In this document: in pieces, positions 45,122 to 53,074 of the stretch
Position numbering within the stretch: position 1 is the first letter of the stretch
Layout of the letters: each line of letters starts with the position of its first letter
Source of the DNA: JANYCG01 sp031386665
GTDB taxonomy: Bacteria > Pseudomonadota > Gammaproteobacteria > Burkholderiales > Burkholderiaceae_C
Reading direction: 5' to 3'
Assembly (NCBI GenBank): GCA_031386665.1
Contig: JANNCN010000038.1
Location: 17,045 to 81,044, forward strand
Length of the DNA: 64,000 nt
Made by a program: the position numbers and the translations under genes
The notes under the pieces: generated by a model
What the model was told of the DNA's origin: nothing
The model's input: only the letters and a program-made list of their open reading frames with translations
Database searches by the model: none

Positions 45122-46452
45122 CGGCTCAGGGCAAACATCGCAAAAAATTGACCGCTGGCATTCATCGCGCCAGCAGGCCACACCTTCTTCGCGCCAGGAT
45201 GATGTGCAGCAGGTGATCCTGTTTGCCCGTGCCCTTGAGCAAGACCAAATCGCCCTCGCAGGTGATTGATTTGATGAATTCTGCTGCGTCATTTACGTGG
45301 CCGAATGCCCACAACACACCTTCATGCCCGGTTGGACGGGCCCTGAGAGCGCTGGAAGCCCAAGGCCCAACAAAGGTAACAAGATCCAATTTCCAGCGCT
45401 CTTGTCGCCAAGCGGGCGTATTTCAGGGCTTTCGTCGGGCGGATATCTGAGACCTCCCCGATCAAGACAATTTTGCGCCTGGCCTTAGCAGCTTTCATGA
45501 ACTCAAAACAAGCGTCGAGCGTCCAAAGCGGCGCTTTGAAATCATCCCGGATAAAAGTCACGTCGTCTGGTGTGGTCACCGGCTGCATACGTCCTTCGAA
45601 CGGGGCGACCGTTGCAATGCCCTCGGCGCATTCCTCAAGTGTCATGCCTGTGGCTAGGCCGCCGCCAACGGCGCCCAGCACCGAGGGAATCCAGTGGGTT
45701 CCACATAGCTGGGTAGCAAGCCTCACCCGTTCTTGGCCGTGCACTAGGGTCAGTTGCAATCGATCTGGCCAAACCGAGCTGATGTTTTCAGCGCGCAGCT
45801 CGGCGTTGGGTGAAATACCGAAGGTGATAACTTTGGCGGAGCAATGGGCCGCCATGGCGCTCACGCGCTCGTCGTCAGCATTAAGCACAGCGGTTCCACC
45901 GGCGGGCAACGCCCGGACAAGTTTGGCCATTTCCTGAAACAAGGCGTCGCGCGAATCAAAAGCAGCCAAGTGATCATCCTCAACCACAGTGACGACGGCG
46001 ATGGACGGTTGCAGCAAAGCCAGCTTGCCGTCCATCACGCCCGGCCGGTCTTCGCTTAGTTCAGCCACGCAGAAACTATGGCTTGGGCGCAGGCGCAAAA
46101 TAGTCTTCGCCACTTCGGGCAGCGCATTGAGTGAAGCGCGGTTCGCGATGCCTCGCGCTTTGTGTGAAAGAACCCCCAGCAAGAGTTCTTTGGTCGTTGT
46201 CTTGCCGGCGCTGCCGGTGATGCCAATGAAAATTGCCCGTTTGAGCAGCGGACGCCACAAACCCGCAGCCTTGACAAGGGCATGGTCTATGCACTGATCA
46301 CCCAGTACCCTGCGAATTCGCCAAGCGAATGCTTCAAGGCCAAGAGTTAAGGGTGGTATGTGTATTGGCTGCTCGCCGGTAGGGTAATGGTGTTTTTCCA
46401 CTGATGAGGATTTGTCATTTGGATATTTTGCTGACTGATTGAGACCCGCCAA
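45118..46452 (-). pseudogene. Mur-ligase-like (MurF-type) gene, broken by two frameshifts
   Basis: From a TTG at 46452 the frame gives an ATP-binding Mur-ligase core with P-loop GITGSAGKTTTKE near residue 77 and the LNADDERV motif. It lacks the N-terminal UDP-binding domain of real MurF. Near 45387 the frame breaks: DLVTFVGPWASSALRA continues in a second frame, and near 45195 it breaks again. The last part can be read in the first frame (ending ALSR at 45118, overlapping the Pth start) or in the Pth frame, where a CW-x4-C-x5-C-x2-C cysteine set appears. Mur ligases join amino acids to a carboxyl group; here the acceptor would be a glycan or small precursor. Confidence 0.8.
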
Positions 46453-46608
46453 CTATCGCACTCGACGATCCTGACAGTTTTGCGCTTCCGCAACTTCACT
46501 GGAGCGGCTTATTAGTCGAGTACACAAGATTTTTTGTGCAATAAGTCACCGTAGGGCTTTATCAATGGGCCGGAAAACTCTGGTGAACCCTTGGCAGAGT
46601 CGGACTAT

Positions 46609-48762
46609 TTAGGTGAATATTGCCTTTGCATTTTTGGAATATTTCCGAATATCAGCACCGTAGCGGCGAAGCATGCGCCCGGTAATTTCTCGAATGAGCT
46701 CGACAATACCAAGCCAATTTTTTGGGTTGTAAGCAATTAAGCCCCAGCGCTCGCGACGGTCGCTCATCCAGGTTTTCTTGTAGTCGTCATCTCCTGTCAG
46801 GTAGTCGACTTCCGTCACTTGGTCAATCTCGATAACATGTTGCATCAACGCCGCCGTGACGAGCGTGCCTGGTGAAAAAGCTTTCAGATTTTCGTCGTAG
46901 GCTAGCTTAAAAATACTGGCTTTATTGCCATTAACTATCCATAGTTGTGATGCAACTGGTTGACCATCGAGGTAGGCAACGGCCATTCGCAGTGAGTCTT
47001 TGGTGGCAAATGTTTTTGCCAGGCCGGGAATAAATTCCGTAAAAGGCTCAGGGATTTTCCAGCTTTTTGCATACACGGCGGTAAATTCCCTCAGCGTTTG
47101 CTCAAGCTGGGTGCGGTCTGTCTTCAGTTGGATGGTGCCGCCATGTGCAGTGAATTTTTTGTCCATCCGTTTGATTGTGCTTCTCAGGGTACCTGTTCTG
47201 CTTTTTAGATAGGCCTGCCAGTCGTCCTCGACTTTCAAGTACCAGTTGCCAAAGCAAAAAAACCGAAATGAGACCAAAGTGTTGTCCTGCAAAGCTCTTT
47301 CCATCCAATTGAAGGTCAATGCTTTTGAGTCCAAGGGAGTAAATCTCATTGAGATGACAGGTGCATGCCGTGTCAGGATTTCTGCAATGATCAGTGCCAA
47401 ATGCCGCTCCTTTGTATCGATCCCACAAATTGGTGAGTACAAGGAGGTGTAGTAGTTGCTTAGTGATCGGATACGCGAACCAAATTTTGAAACCTCAGCA
47501 ACAATTGGCAGTGCAGCAACCACATGTCCATGCTGGCGCAACACATAAATCTTGGTCGGTGTAGTGGCCTTGAATACGGTGTCTATCAAATTCCGATACC
47601 AATCAGAACCTGTTTGAAAGTCGGCGTTTTCAGCGACTGAGAAAAACTCTGTCACGTCTGGCGGAAATGATTCAGGATGGTCGAAAACGTCGATCGCAAT
47701 GCTCGTTTGCCCACCGATGCCAAGCAAGGGACGAGGCAATACCAATTTGCGCAGAGTGCGTGCTGCGTTGCGCAGTTGGCCGCTTGCCGCATTTTTAGAG
47801 ATGGAGACGTGGTTGATCCAGCGCTGATCTGTGCCCCAAGATAGTTGGTCCGAGTTGGCGTCGGTGTAGAACTCGATGATTCGCCCGGGCAAGCGATGAG
47901 ACACATCGCGGATGACGTCCCTCAAGAGGAGGCGACCTGGCGCGTACCTAGAGTACGACTCGTCATAGGCCGTTTTTAGGATGACCACCATACCGGGGCT
48001 GCAAATCAACAGGCGCGACGCGACAAGTTTTGCATTGAAGCGCAACTCGTAGACGAGGGCACTGCCTGATTCCGCAAATCGCTCCAATAAGTCCGTATAA
48101 AATTTGCCCTGGGTGTTGTTTACTGTTAGCGCGGTGCCTTCTTTGCCCTTCCAGCCTGACGACTCAAGCTCGGCATATTGCCGTACAGCATGGCCAATGG
48201 CTGCTGGCTCAGAAATGCAGGTCGTTGTTTGGGTAATCTGATCGCCGATCAACCGACGTTCATACCGCGAGATATTGCTTGTCAGACTTTTGGATCGACT
48301 TTTCCAATAGTTTTCAAACCCACCTTTCAAGTTAATGCTCATGGTCAAGGAGTTTTGCTCCAGATCGAAAGCCGAATCGGCGTTGTCTGAAAATCCCCCG
48401 AACGCTGGATCATTGCAAAGAAAATCGATTGCGGTGACCAAGCCGGGAAGCGTTCTCATCAATTGATTGAGCGACTTCGGCGTGAGCATTAGCGTCGGCC
48501 CGACTTGGGCTTGCGAAGGCAAAAACGACGTCCAAATTCCGGCTCTGCCTGGCCGAAGGATGCACATGGCCTCAGTACGACCTGCTTCCGTCAAAACACA
48601 GAGCCGAGCCGAGCCCTGATCGAAATTGCGCAGCAAAAGATCGACAAAAGTGCCATTTAAAAGGGGATGATTGCTGAACAGCCTTAGGTTTAAGGCATCC
48701 CAGGCCGCCAAATGTTCTCCAAGTCCTCGATTCAGCCTGAAAACAGTCCAGTTTGCTGTCAT
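46609..48762 (-). CDS. Double-domain FemAB/CelD-like GNAT protein
   Basis: A 717-residue protein made of two copies of the FemAB/CelD-like GNAT fold. The first half has SKSLTSNISRYERRL and LKTAYDESYSRYAPGRLL; the second has GTLRSTIKRMDKKF and FKLAYDENLKAFSPGTLV at matching places. Such domains transfer aminoacyl or acyl groups; a tandem form is unusual. It has no membrane segment. It overlaps the aminotransferase gene by 4 bp and follows it in transcription. It probably adds an amino-acid or acyl group to the repeat unit or to an amino sugar made by the DegT enzyme, but the acceptor is inferred only from position. Confidence 0.83.
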   Translation of the reverse strand: MTANWTVFRLNRGLGEHLAAWDALNLRLFSNHPLLNGTFVDLLLRNFDQGSARLCVLTEAGRTEAMCILRPGRAGIWTSFLPSQAQVGPTLMLTPKSLNQLMRTLPGLVTAIDFLCNDPAFGGFSDNADSAFDLEQNSLTMSINLKGGFENYWKSRSKSLTSNISRYERRLIGDQITQTTTCISEPAAIGHAVRQYAELESSGWKGKEGTALTVNNTQGKFYTDLLERFAESGSALVYELRFNAKLVASRLLICSPGMVVILKTAYDESYSRYAPGRLLLRDVIRDVSHRLPGRIIEFYTDANSDQLSWGTDQRWINHVSISKNAASGQLRNAARTLRKLVLPRPLLGIGGQTSIAIDVFDHPESFPPDVTEFFSVAENADFQTGSDWYRNLIDTVFKATTPTKIYVLRQHGHVVAALPIVAEVSKFGSRIRSLSNYYTSLYSPICGIDTKERHLALIIAEILTRHAPVISMRFTPLDSKALTFNWMERALQDNTLVSFRFFCFGNWYLKVEDDWQAYLKSRTGTLRSTIKRMDKKFTAHGGTIQLKTDRTQLEQTLREFTAVYAKSWKIPEPFTEFIPGLAKTFATKDSLRMAVAYLDGQPVASQLWIVNGNKASIFKLAYDENLKAFSPGTLVTAALMQHVIEIDQVTEVDYLTGDDDYKKTWMSDRRERWGLIAYNPKNWLGIVELIREITGRMLRRYGADIRKYSKNAKAIFT

Positions 48763-50000
48763 CGAGTCCGTCCTTTTGATGGTGTTAAGACTGACGCCAA
48801 AGCGGTAAGCATCCGGTCCATCTGCGCTTCAGTGAGTTCTTGGTGGCATGGCAAATGCAGCAAGCCGAGCCTGTAGAGATTCGCGACCTTGCATTGAGAA
48901 ACGGCCATGTCGTCCCAGCGCCAAATTGGGACACCAAGTCGTTTCAAAGGGTAAAAATGAAGGCCTGGTTGCTCCAGCACAAGGGGGAACATGTAGGGAA
49001 CGCAGTCGTCCGGAATGTCTTGTTGGAGGGGCTTGCAGAAAGGAAGGTTGGAAACGCGTTGTGCCCACGTTGCATAATTTATCCGTCGCTTTTCTGCCAG
49101 CCGGTGGACGTCAGTATGGCGCATGACCCAACTTGATGAAGCTAGGCACCCGACGCCTTCAAGTGAAGGGTCGTAGGCTCGTGAGGGGACCGTGGAGTGC
49201 TCGCTTCGATGGTCTCCCTCGCTTAAATTAGTTGTTTGTGGGTCCTCAACTGAGGTTTCTAACTGTTGCGCAAATGCAGCGTTGCCATTCAAGATCACGC
49301 TTCGCATTGCGAAAAGCCAGCCCTTCGTCTGGTTGGCTAGGGTGGGGGTCCGGGATTTGATTGGGCGTTGAAATGATTCGTCATTGCTCCAGAGCAACCC
49401 ACCGTCCTCGCAGGGAAAAAACTTAGCTGGACTGGCAATGCAAAAGCTGCCGACTTGGCCGTAGCCTGTCATGACGTACTTTGCGCCGGTCTTGTTGGAT
49501 GGCTCTCTATGAGCCTCTGAATCGCTAAAAAGGGCGTGGGCACAATCTTCAATCAGCGTGATGCCGTGATGGTTGCAAAGCGAGGCTAAGGGTTCAAGCG
49601 GCTGTCTGAATCCAAAAAAGTGCGTGACCAAAAGAGCTGTGAAGCGTTGTGAACCATTGATTAAAAGTCGCTCTAACTCTTCAATATTTGGGGACAGGTC
49701 TTCTTTGAGACTGTAAAGTGTCACTTGCGCGCCAAGGCGAATTGCCGGATCAAGCATCGTTCTGCAGTGGTATGCGGGTACGAGGACTCGCTCGCCTGGC
49801 GCGACACCGCAAAGCCGAAAAGCTTCAAACAAAGCATAGCGTGCTCGAACAAATTGCCGGGCCTGATCAACTGGACGAATGATATCGAAGCGACCCGAAA
49901 GGGGTTTCCCCAGTGATTGTCTGCAAAGTGGTGGCAGAGCTGGAACATTCGCTTTCGGAAAGTCACATTGAGAGGGATCAAAGTGCAAATATTCCATCAA
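48759..50000 (-). CDS. DegT/DnrJ/EryC1-family PLP aminotransferase
   Basis: A 413-residue PLP enzyme of the sugar aminotransferase family. The conserved LIEDCAHALFSD and GSFCIASPAKFFPCEDGG carry the PLP-binding lysine K193. Such enzymes make amino sugars from keto sugar nucleotides. The sequence is more divergent than typical WecE/PglE proteins, and an extra stretch of about 60 residues follows the lysine. It starts the minus-strand block that continues into the FemAB-like and Mur/Pth-like genes, so its amine product could be the acceptor for their reactions. The start at 50000 has a second Met in MMEY. Confidence 0.86.
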   Translation of the reverse strand: MMEYLHFDPSQCDFPKANVPALPPLCRQSLGKPLSGRFDIIRPVDQARQFVRARYALFEAFRLCGVAPGERVLVPAYHCRTMLDPAIRLGAQVTLYSLKEDLSPNIEELERLLINGSQRFTALLVTHFFGFRQPLEPLASLCNHHGITLIEDCAHALFSDSEAHREPSNKTGAKYVMTGYGQVGSFCIASPAKFFPCEDGGLLWSNDESFQRPIKSRTPTLANQTKGWLFAMRSVILNGNAAFAQQLETSVEDPQTTNLSEGDHRSEHSTVPSRAYDPSLEGVGCLASSSWVMRHTDVHRLAEKRRINYATWAQRVSNLPFCKPLQQDIPDDCVPYMFPLVLEQPGLHFYPLKRLGVPIWRWDDMAVSQCKVANLYRLGLLHLPCHQELTEAQMDRMLTALASVLTPSKGRTR

Positions 50001-50048
50001 CTCGGAATCCCGTCATAGGGGCTATTGGTAGACAAACGACTTTAAGTG

Positions 50049-50783
50049 CTATTTGGAAGAATTGGCGGGCGTTGTGGCCGCGTCACTGGTTGCTGCGGGT
50101 GGTGACGCAACTTCAGGCGCTGAAATAACTGCTTCACGCCATTTACCAGCGCTCACCAATTGGTCTTTCAACTCGGTTTGAATAAATCCAAGCTCTGTCG
50201 CTTTGTGGGCTTGGGTCAATGCCTGTTCATAGTCTTTTAAATCAAGGTAGTGCAAACCAATGTTGTAGTGAGTAAACCCGTTGTCTTTGGCGAAACCGGT
50301 TGCAATTTGAAGTTGATTCTTAGCTTCGGTAATGCGTTTTTTGCTGTTGAGGTAGGTGGAGTAAATCATTCGAACGGCAGTGTCATCAGCTCGAAACGCG
50401 ATTGCCCTCAAAAACCAGCAATCAACACTGTAGCGAACGTCTCTAGGCTGGTCAGAGTTTGACTTTTCGCCCAGTTTCATCATGGCGATGAGTGCTCTGT
50501 GGTAGTTGGGAATGGCGCGCAGGGTGTAGTCAATGTCCCCACCAGGGTATTTCTGGGAAGTCCCGCTTATTAGAGCCTCGACAGCCACTGGGAAGTGAGC
50601 ACCCAGCACGATTGGTAGTTTGTCGAGATCGGTGCGAGCATCGTAAGGCCCATATTGAAGCGCAGACCTCAAGGTTCCGCATCCCGGAACTGACTGTGAA
50701 AGTGCGCTCGAAACCATCAAAAAACAAATCGCCAAGCCAAACGCGAGCTTGGTCAAACCTAAATTAAATTGAAGTTGTTTCAT
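50049..50783 (-). CDS. Secreted TPR-repeat protein of unknown role
   Basis: A 244-residue protein with a signal peptide (MKQLQF...ALSQS, cleavage near residue 30). The mature part has at least two tetratricopeptide-like helical pairs (THYNIGLHYLDLKDYEQALTQ and the preceding helix), and the tail is rich in Ala, Pro, Ser and Thr. It is probably a periplasmic scaffold. The place between the aminotransferase and hydrolase genes suggests a link to polymer assembly or export, but nothing specific can be said. Confidence 0.75.
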   Translation of the reverse strand: MKQLQFNLGLTKLAFGLAICFLMVSSALSQSVPGCGTLRSALQYGPYDARTDLDKLPIVLGAHFPVAVEALISGTSQKYPGGDIDYTLRAIPNYHRALIAMMKLGEKSNSDQPRDVRYSVDCWFLRAIAFRADDTAVRMIYSTYLNSKKRITEAKNQLQIATGFAKDNGFTHYNIGLHYLDLKDYEQALTQAHKATELGFIQTELKDQLVSAGKWREAVISAPEVASPPAATSDAATTPANSSK

Positions 50784-50801
50784 TTTTGCAAAAGCCTCGA
50801 A

Positions 50802-51710
50802 TCAATTTTGGGTTGGGACTTCAAAGGCGCGATCGAAACTCGCCTCGGCTAAGGTCTTCAGCCATTGACTGGTAGCCACTTCCAGCATGTCGCGGGTTTG
50901 GCCGTTGGAAAATGTGTGATCAGCAGACAGTAACTCATTTCGCTCGACATTGGACTGGTTGAGTAGATTTCCCCAGTTCGGCTGATTGTTAGCGCATTCC
51001 AGAAATTCCTTGGCAGTGTAATCATTGCCACTTAACACTAACAAAATCTTCCCTTTGAAAGTGCGCCAACCGTTTGACATTGCGGTTTGAAATGGGATGC
51101 GTTCATTGGGGATCGAGGCAAGATTCGACTTACCTTTCTGATTCGAAAACGCGACCCTTAAGTTGCTAAGCAGACCAGTTAGCGCTTTGATTGCTACCTT
51201 CCCCGATGCCAGCTTTAACCAAAATTCCCGTTCTCTAAGCCTTTTTGAGTAATAGTGTTTAACTTGCGTCTGAGCAAGGCTGACATCAGACCTCACCCAG
51301 GGGTTCAAAAGGCAAAGCCCCGCAACCCGAACGTCCAGCGTTTCTTGGCAGTAGAGCAACGCCGCCGAAGCACCATCGCAGAGACCCCAAAGCACAATTT
51401 TTTTGACATCGGGCAAATGGGCTTTTAGCGCGTCGATTCCCGCTCCAACATCATCACTTACGTTCTCAAAGGTGCGCTGTTCGCCTTCGCTGTCGCCCAT
51501 GCCCCGGTAGTCGAACCGCAAAACAGCAAAACCTGCAGAAGCCAAAGAACGCGATAAAAGCACGAACTGCCGGTGGCTGCCCGCCCGGTACTGCGGGCCG
51601 CCAACAATGACAACGACGCCCGTGTCAGACGGGTTTTCGGGCTTGGCCAAAATACCCAAAAGGGTGTTACCTGCGCACTCAAACAGTGCTGTTTCTTCGG
51701 TGAAGTTCAT
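50802..51710 (-). CDS. Alpha/beta hydrolase 1, XrtA-associated, cysteine nucleophile
   Basis: A 302-residue alpha/beta hydrolase. VIVGGPQYRAGSHRQF and the strand-nucleophile motif WGLCDGAS place C111 at the position normally held by Ser, as in dienelactone hydrolases; a late histidine (SADHTF) completes a triad. This is the first of two hydrolases constant in XrtA loci. With hydrolase 2, the acyl carrier protein and the acyl-CoA ligase it probably handles a thioester or ester in the polymer pathway. It overlaps the hydrolase 2 gene by 4 bp. Confidence 0.88.
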   Translation of the reverse strand: MNFTEETALFECAGNTLLGILAKPENPSDTGVVVIVGGPQYRAGSHRQFVLLSRSLASAGFAVLRFDYRGMGDSEGEQRTFENVSDDVGAGIDALKAHLPDVKKIVLWGLCDGASAALLYCQETLDVRVAGLCLLNPWVRSDVSLAQTQVKHYYSKRLREREFWLKLASGKVAIKALTGLLSNLRVAFSNQKGKSNLASIPNERIPFQTAMSNGWRTFKGKILLVLSGNDYTAKEFLECANNQPNWGNLLNQSNVERNELLSADHTFSNGQTRDMLEVATSQWLKTLAEASFDRAFEVPTQN

Positions 51711-52579
51711 TGCGCGCCTGCACCCAAGCCAAGACTAAGAGTGGTCACGCTCGCCGAAATTAACGCGGGGGTTGTTTCAATCTCGCTGGTTTGCCAAAAC
51801 GCAGGGCCGTTGACCACCTGCGATTCAACTTGCCAGCCTGCGGTTTGCCACTGTGCCAGGGTTTTTGCCGACACCGGCGTTAATGCGCCGTCTTCGCGGG
51901 TAGAAAGCTCTATCCACACTAAGTGAGAAGGGGCTTGCGTGCCTGGCGGTACCAATTGGGCCTGTTCAAGGCCCAACGCCAAAGCGCTCGCCACCATGTA
52001 GCCGGCAATCTCAACACTTGACCCAGCGTCAAGCTGTTGCCGCAGCCCCTCCATGATGCCCTTGCCCTGCCCACCCAGCATGTCGCCAGCTACCTTCAAG
52101 CGTAGAAATTGTTGAAGCATGGGTTTGCCCGAAGCTGGTGGCTGCCAAAACAAAAAGTTACATGGCTCTGACAGGTGGGCTGCTGCGTCTCGGGCAACCA
52201 GGCAGCCTGCCCGCAAACCCCACAACCACAACGGTGCCTCTCGCCCCTTTGAATCCGGTGATCCAGCCCGTTGCCGCACCCATTGACAGGCCTGCACCAC
52301 ATCATTCACCCAAGTCTGCCAGGTCGCGTCACCAAAATCACCCGAACTGTCGCCGCAACCCAGCAGGTCAATTTGCAACACGGCATAGCCAGCGTTGGCA
52401 AAGGCTCTCGACTGCAAAGCGGCCATGCGCCGTGATTTGTTCATTTCTTCAGCGAACGGGTGAACGTAGACCACCAAGCCAAGGGTTCGCGGTCCATTCG
52501 GCTGGTAAAACAGACAAAACCGCTGACCTTGGCCCGGTACCGTGCTGGGCAAGAAAAATGCTTCGGGTTTGGTCGACAT
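51707..52579 (-). CDS. Alpha/beta hydrolase 2, XrtA-associated, nucleophile replaced
   Basis: A 290-residue protein of alpha/beta-hydrolase type. VYVHPFAEEMNKSRR at the start and LDLLGCGDSSG are family-like, but the nucleophile elbow reads GLRAG, with R123 where Ser, Cys or Asp should stand. It is therefore probably not a normal hydrolase and may act as a binding or structural partner of hydrolase 1. As I recall this substitution is normal for the XrtA-associated subfamily, so it is not decay. It lies 61 bp after the acyl carrier protein gene. Confidence 0.87.
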   Translation of the reverse strand: MSTKPEAFFLPSTVPGQGQRFCLFYQPNGPRTLGLVVYVHPFAEEMNKSRRMAALQSRAFANAGYAVLQIDLLGCGDSSGDFGDATWQTWVNDVVQACQWVRQRAGSPDSKGREAPLWLWGLRAGCLVARDAAAHLSEPCNFLFWQPPASGKPMLQQFLRLKVAGDMLGGQGKGIMEGLRQQLDAGSSVEIAGYMVASALALGLEQAQLVPPGTQAPSHLVWIELSTREDGALTPVSAKTLAQWQTAGWQVESQVVNGPAFWQTSEIETTPALISASVTTLSLGLGAGAQ

Positions 52580-52640
52580 CAGGTCTTACGGGGGCAAAAG
52601 GCGACGGGTGTGAGCGTGCGGGCGCGTTTGCAGATGTGTT

Positions 52641-52892
52641 TCAGCCAGCCAGCTTGCCGCTGACAAACTCGGTCAAAGACCCCACCGTGGCAAAAGTCGA
52701 ACCATCGATGTCGTCATCGTCCACCACCAAGCCCAGCTGGTCTTCCAAGGTGGTGATGAGGTTTACAACCGCCATGGAGTCCAGCTCAGGGATCGCTCCG
52801 AGCAAAGGCGTGTCTGGCGTGAAGGCGTTGGCGCGACCGTTCAAGCTCAGCACCTCGTCGAGAATTCGCAAGACTTCCTGTGTAACATCCAT
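52641..52892 (-). CDS. Acyl carrier protein, XrtA-associated
   Basis: An 83-residue acidic four-helix protein with the phosphopantetheine site ELDSMAV, S39. It should carry an acyl or aminoacyl thioester. The acyl-CoA ligase gene starts on the other strand 182 bp away, and the PLP decarboxylase follows that, so the three probably act in one pathway: activation of a carboxylic acid, loading on the carrier and transfer. It is the first gene of the minus-strand operon with the two hydrolases. Confidence 0.92.
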   Translation of the reverse strand: MDVTQEVLRILDEVLSLNGRANAFTPDTPLLGAIPELDSMAVVNLITTLEDQLGLVVDDDDIDGSTFATVGSLTEFVSGKLAG

Positions 52893-53074
52893 CGTCGTTT
52901 CCTATCGATCTAGCGTTTGAAATACTTTTAACACCCAATAGTTTAGTTTGGAACGATCTTTGGGCGATGTGAAACTTTTTACCGATAAACTGTTTTTTTG
53001 AGTGTTTTTGTGCGGCCTACCTGCCTGAAGCCGCGCCGCTGCACCCCATCGTTCGCGCACCACGCTACTTATTT
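52893..53074. promoter_or_regulatory. Divergent promoter region for ACP and ligase operons
   Basis: The 182-bp gap is AT-rich in its left two thirds. A weak minus-strand promoter (TTCCAA, 17 bp, TAAAAG) could drive the acyl carrier protein gene. No clear operator or sigma-54 -24/-12 element is seen. Confidence 0.4.

Noticed and set aside
51707..52579. Hydrolase 2 as a pseudogene because of the missing nucleophile
   Set aside because: The reading frame is intact, the operon is tight, and as I recall the GLRAG elbow is usual for this XrtA-associated subfamily.
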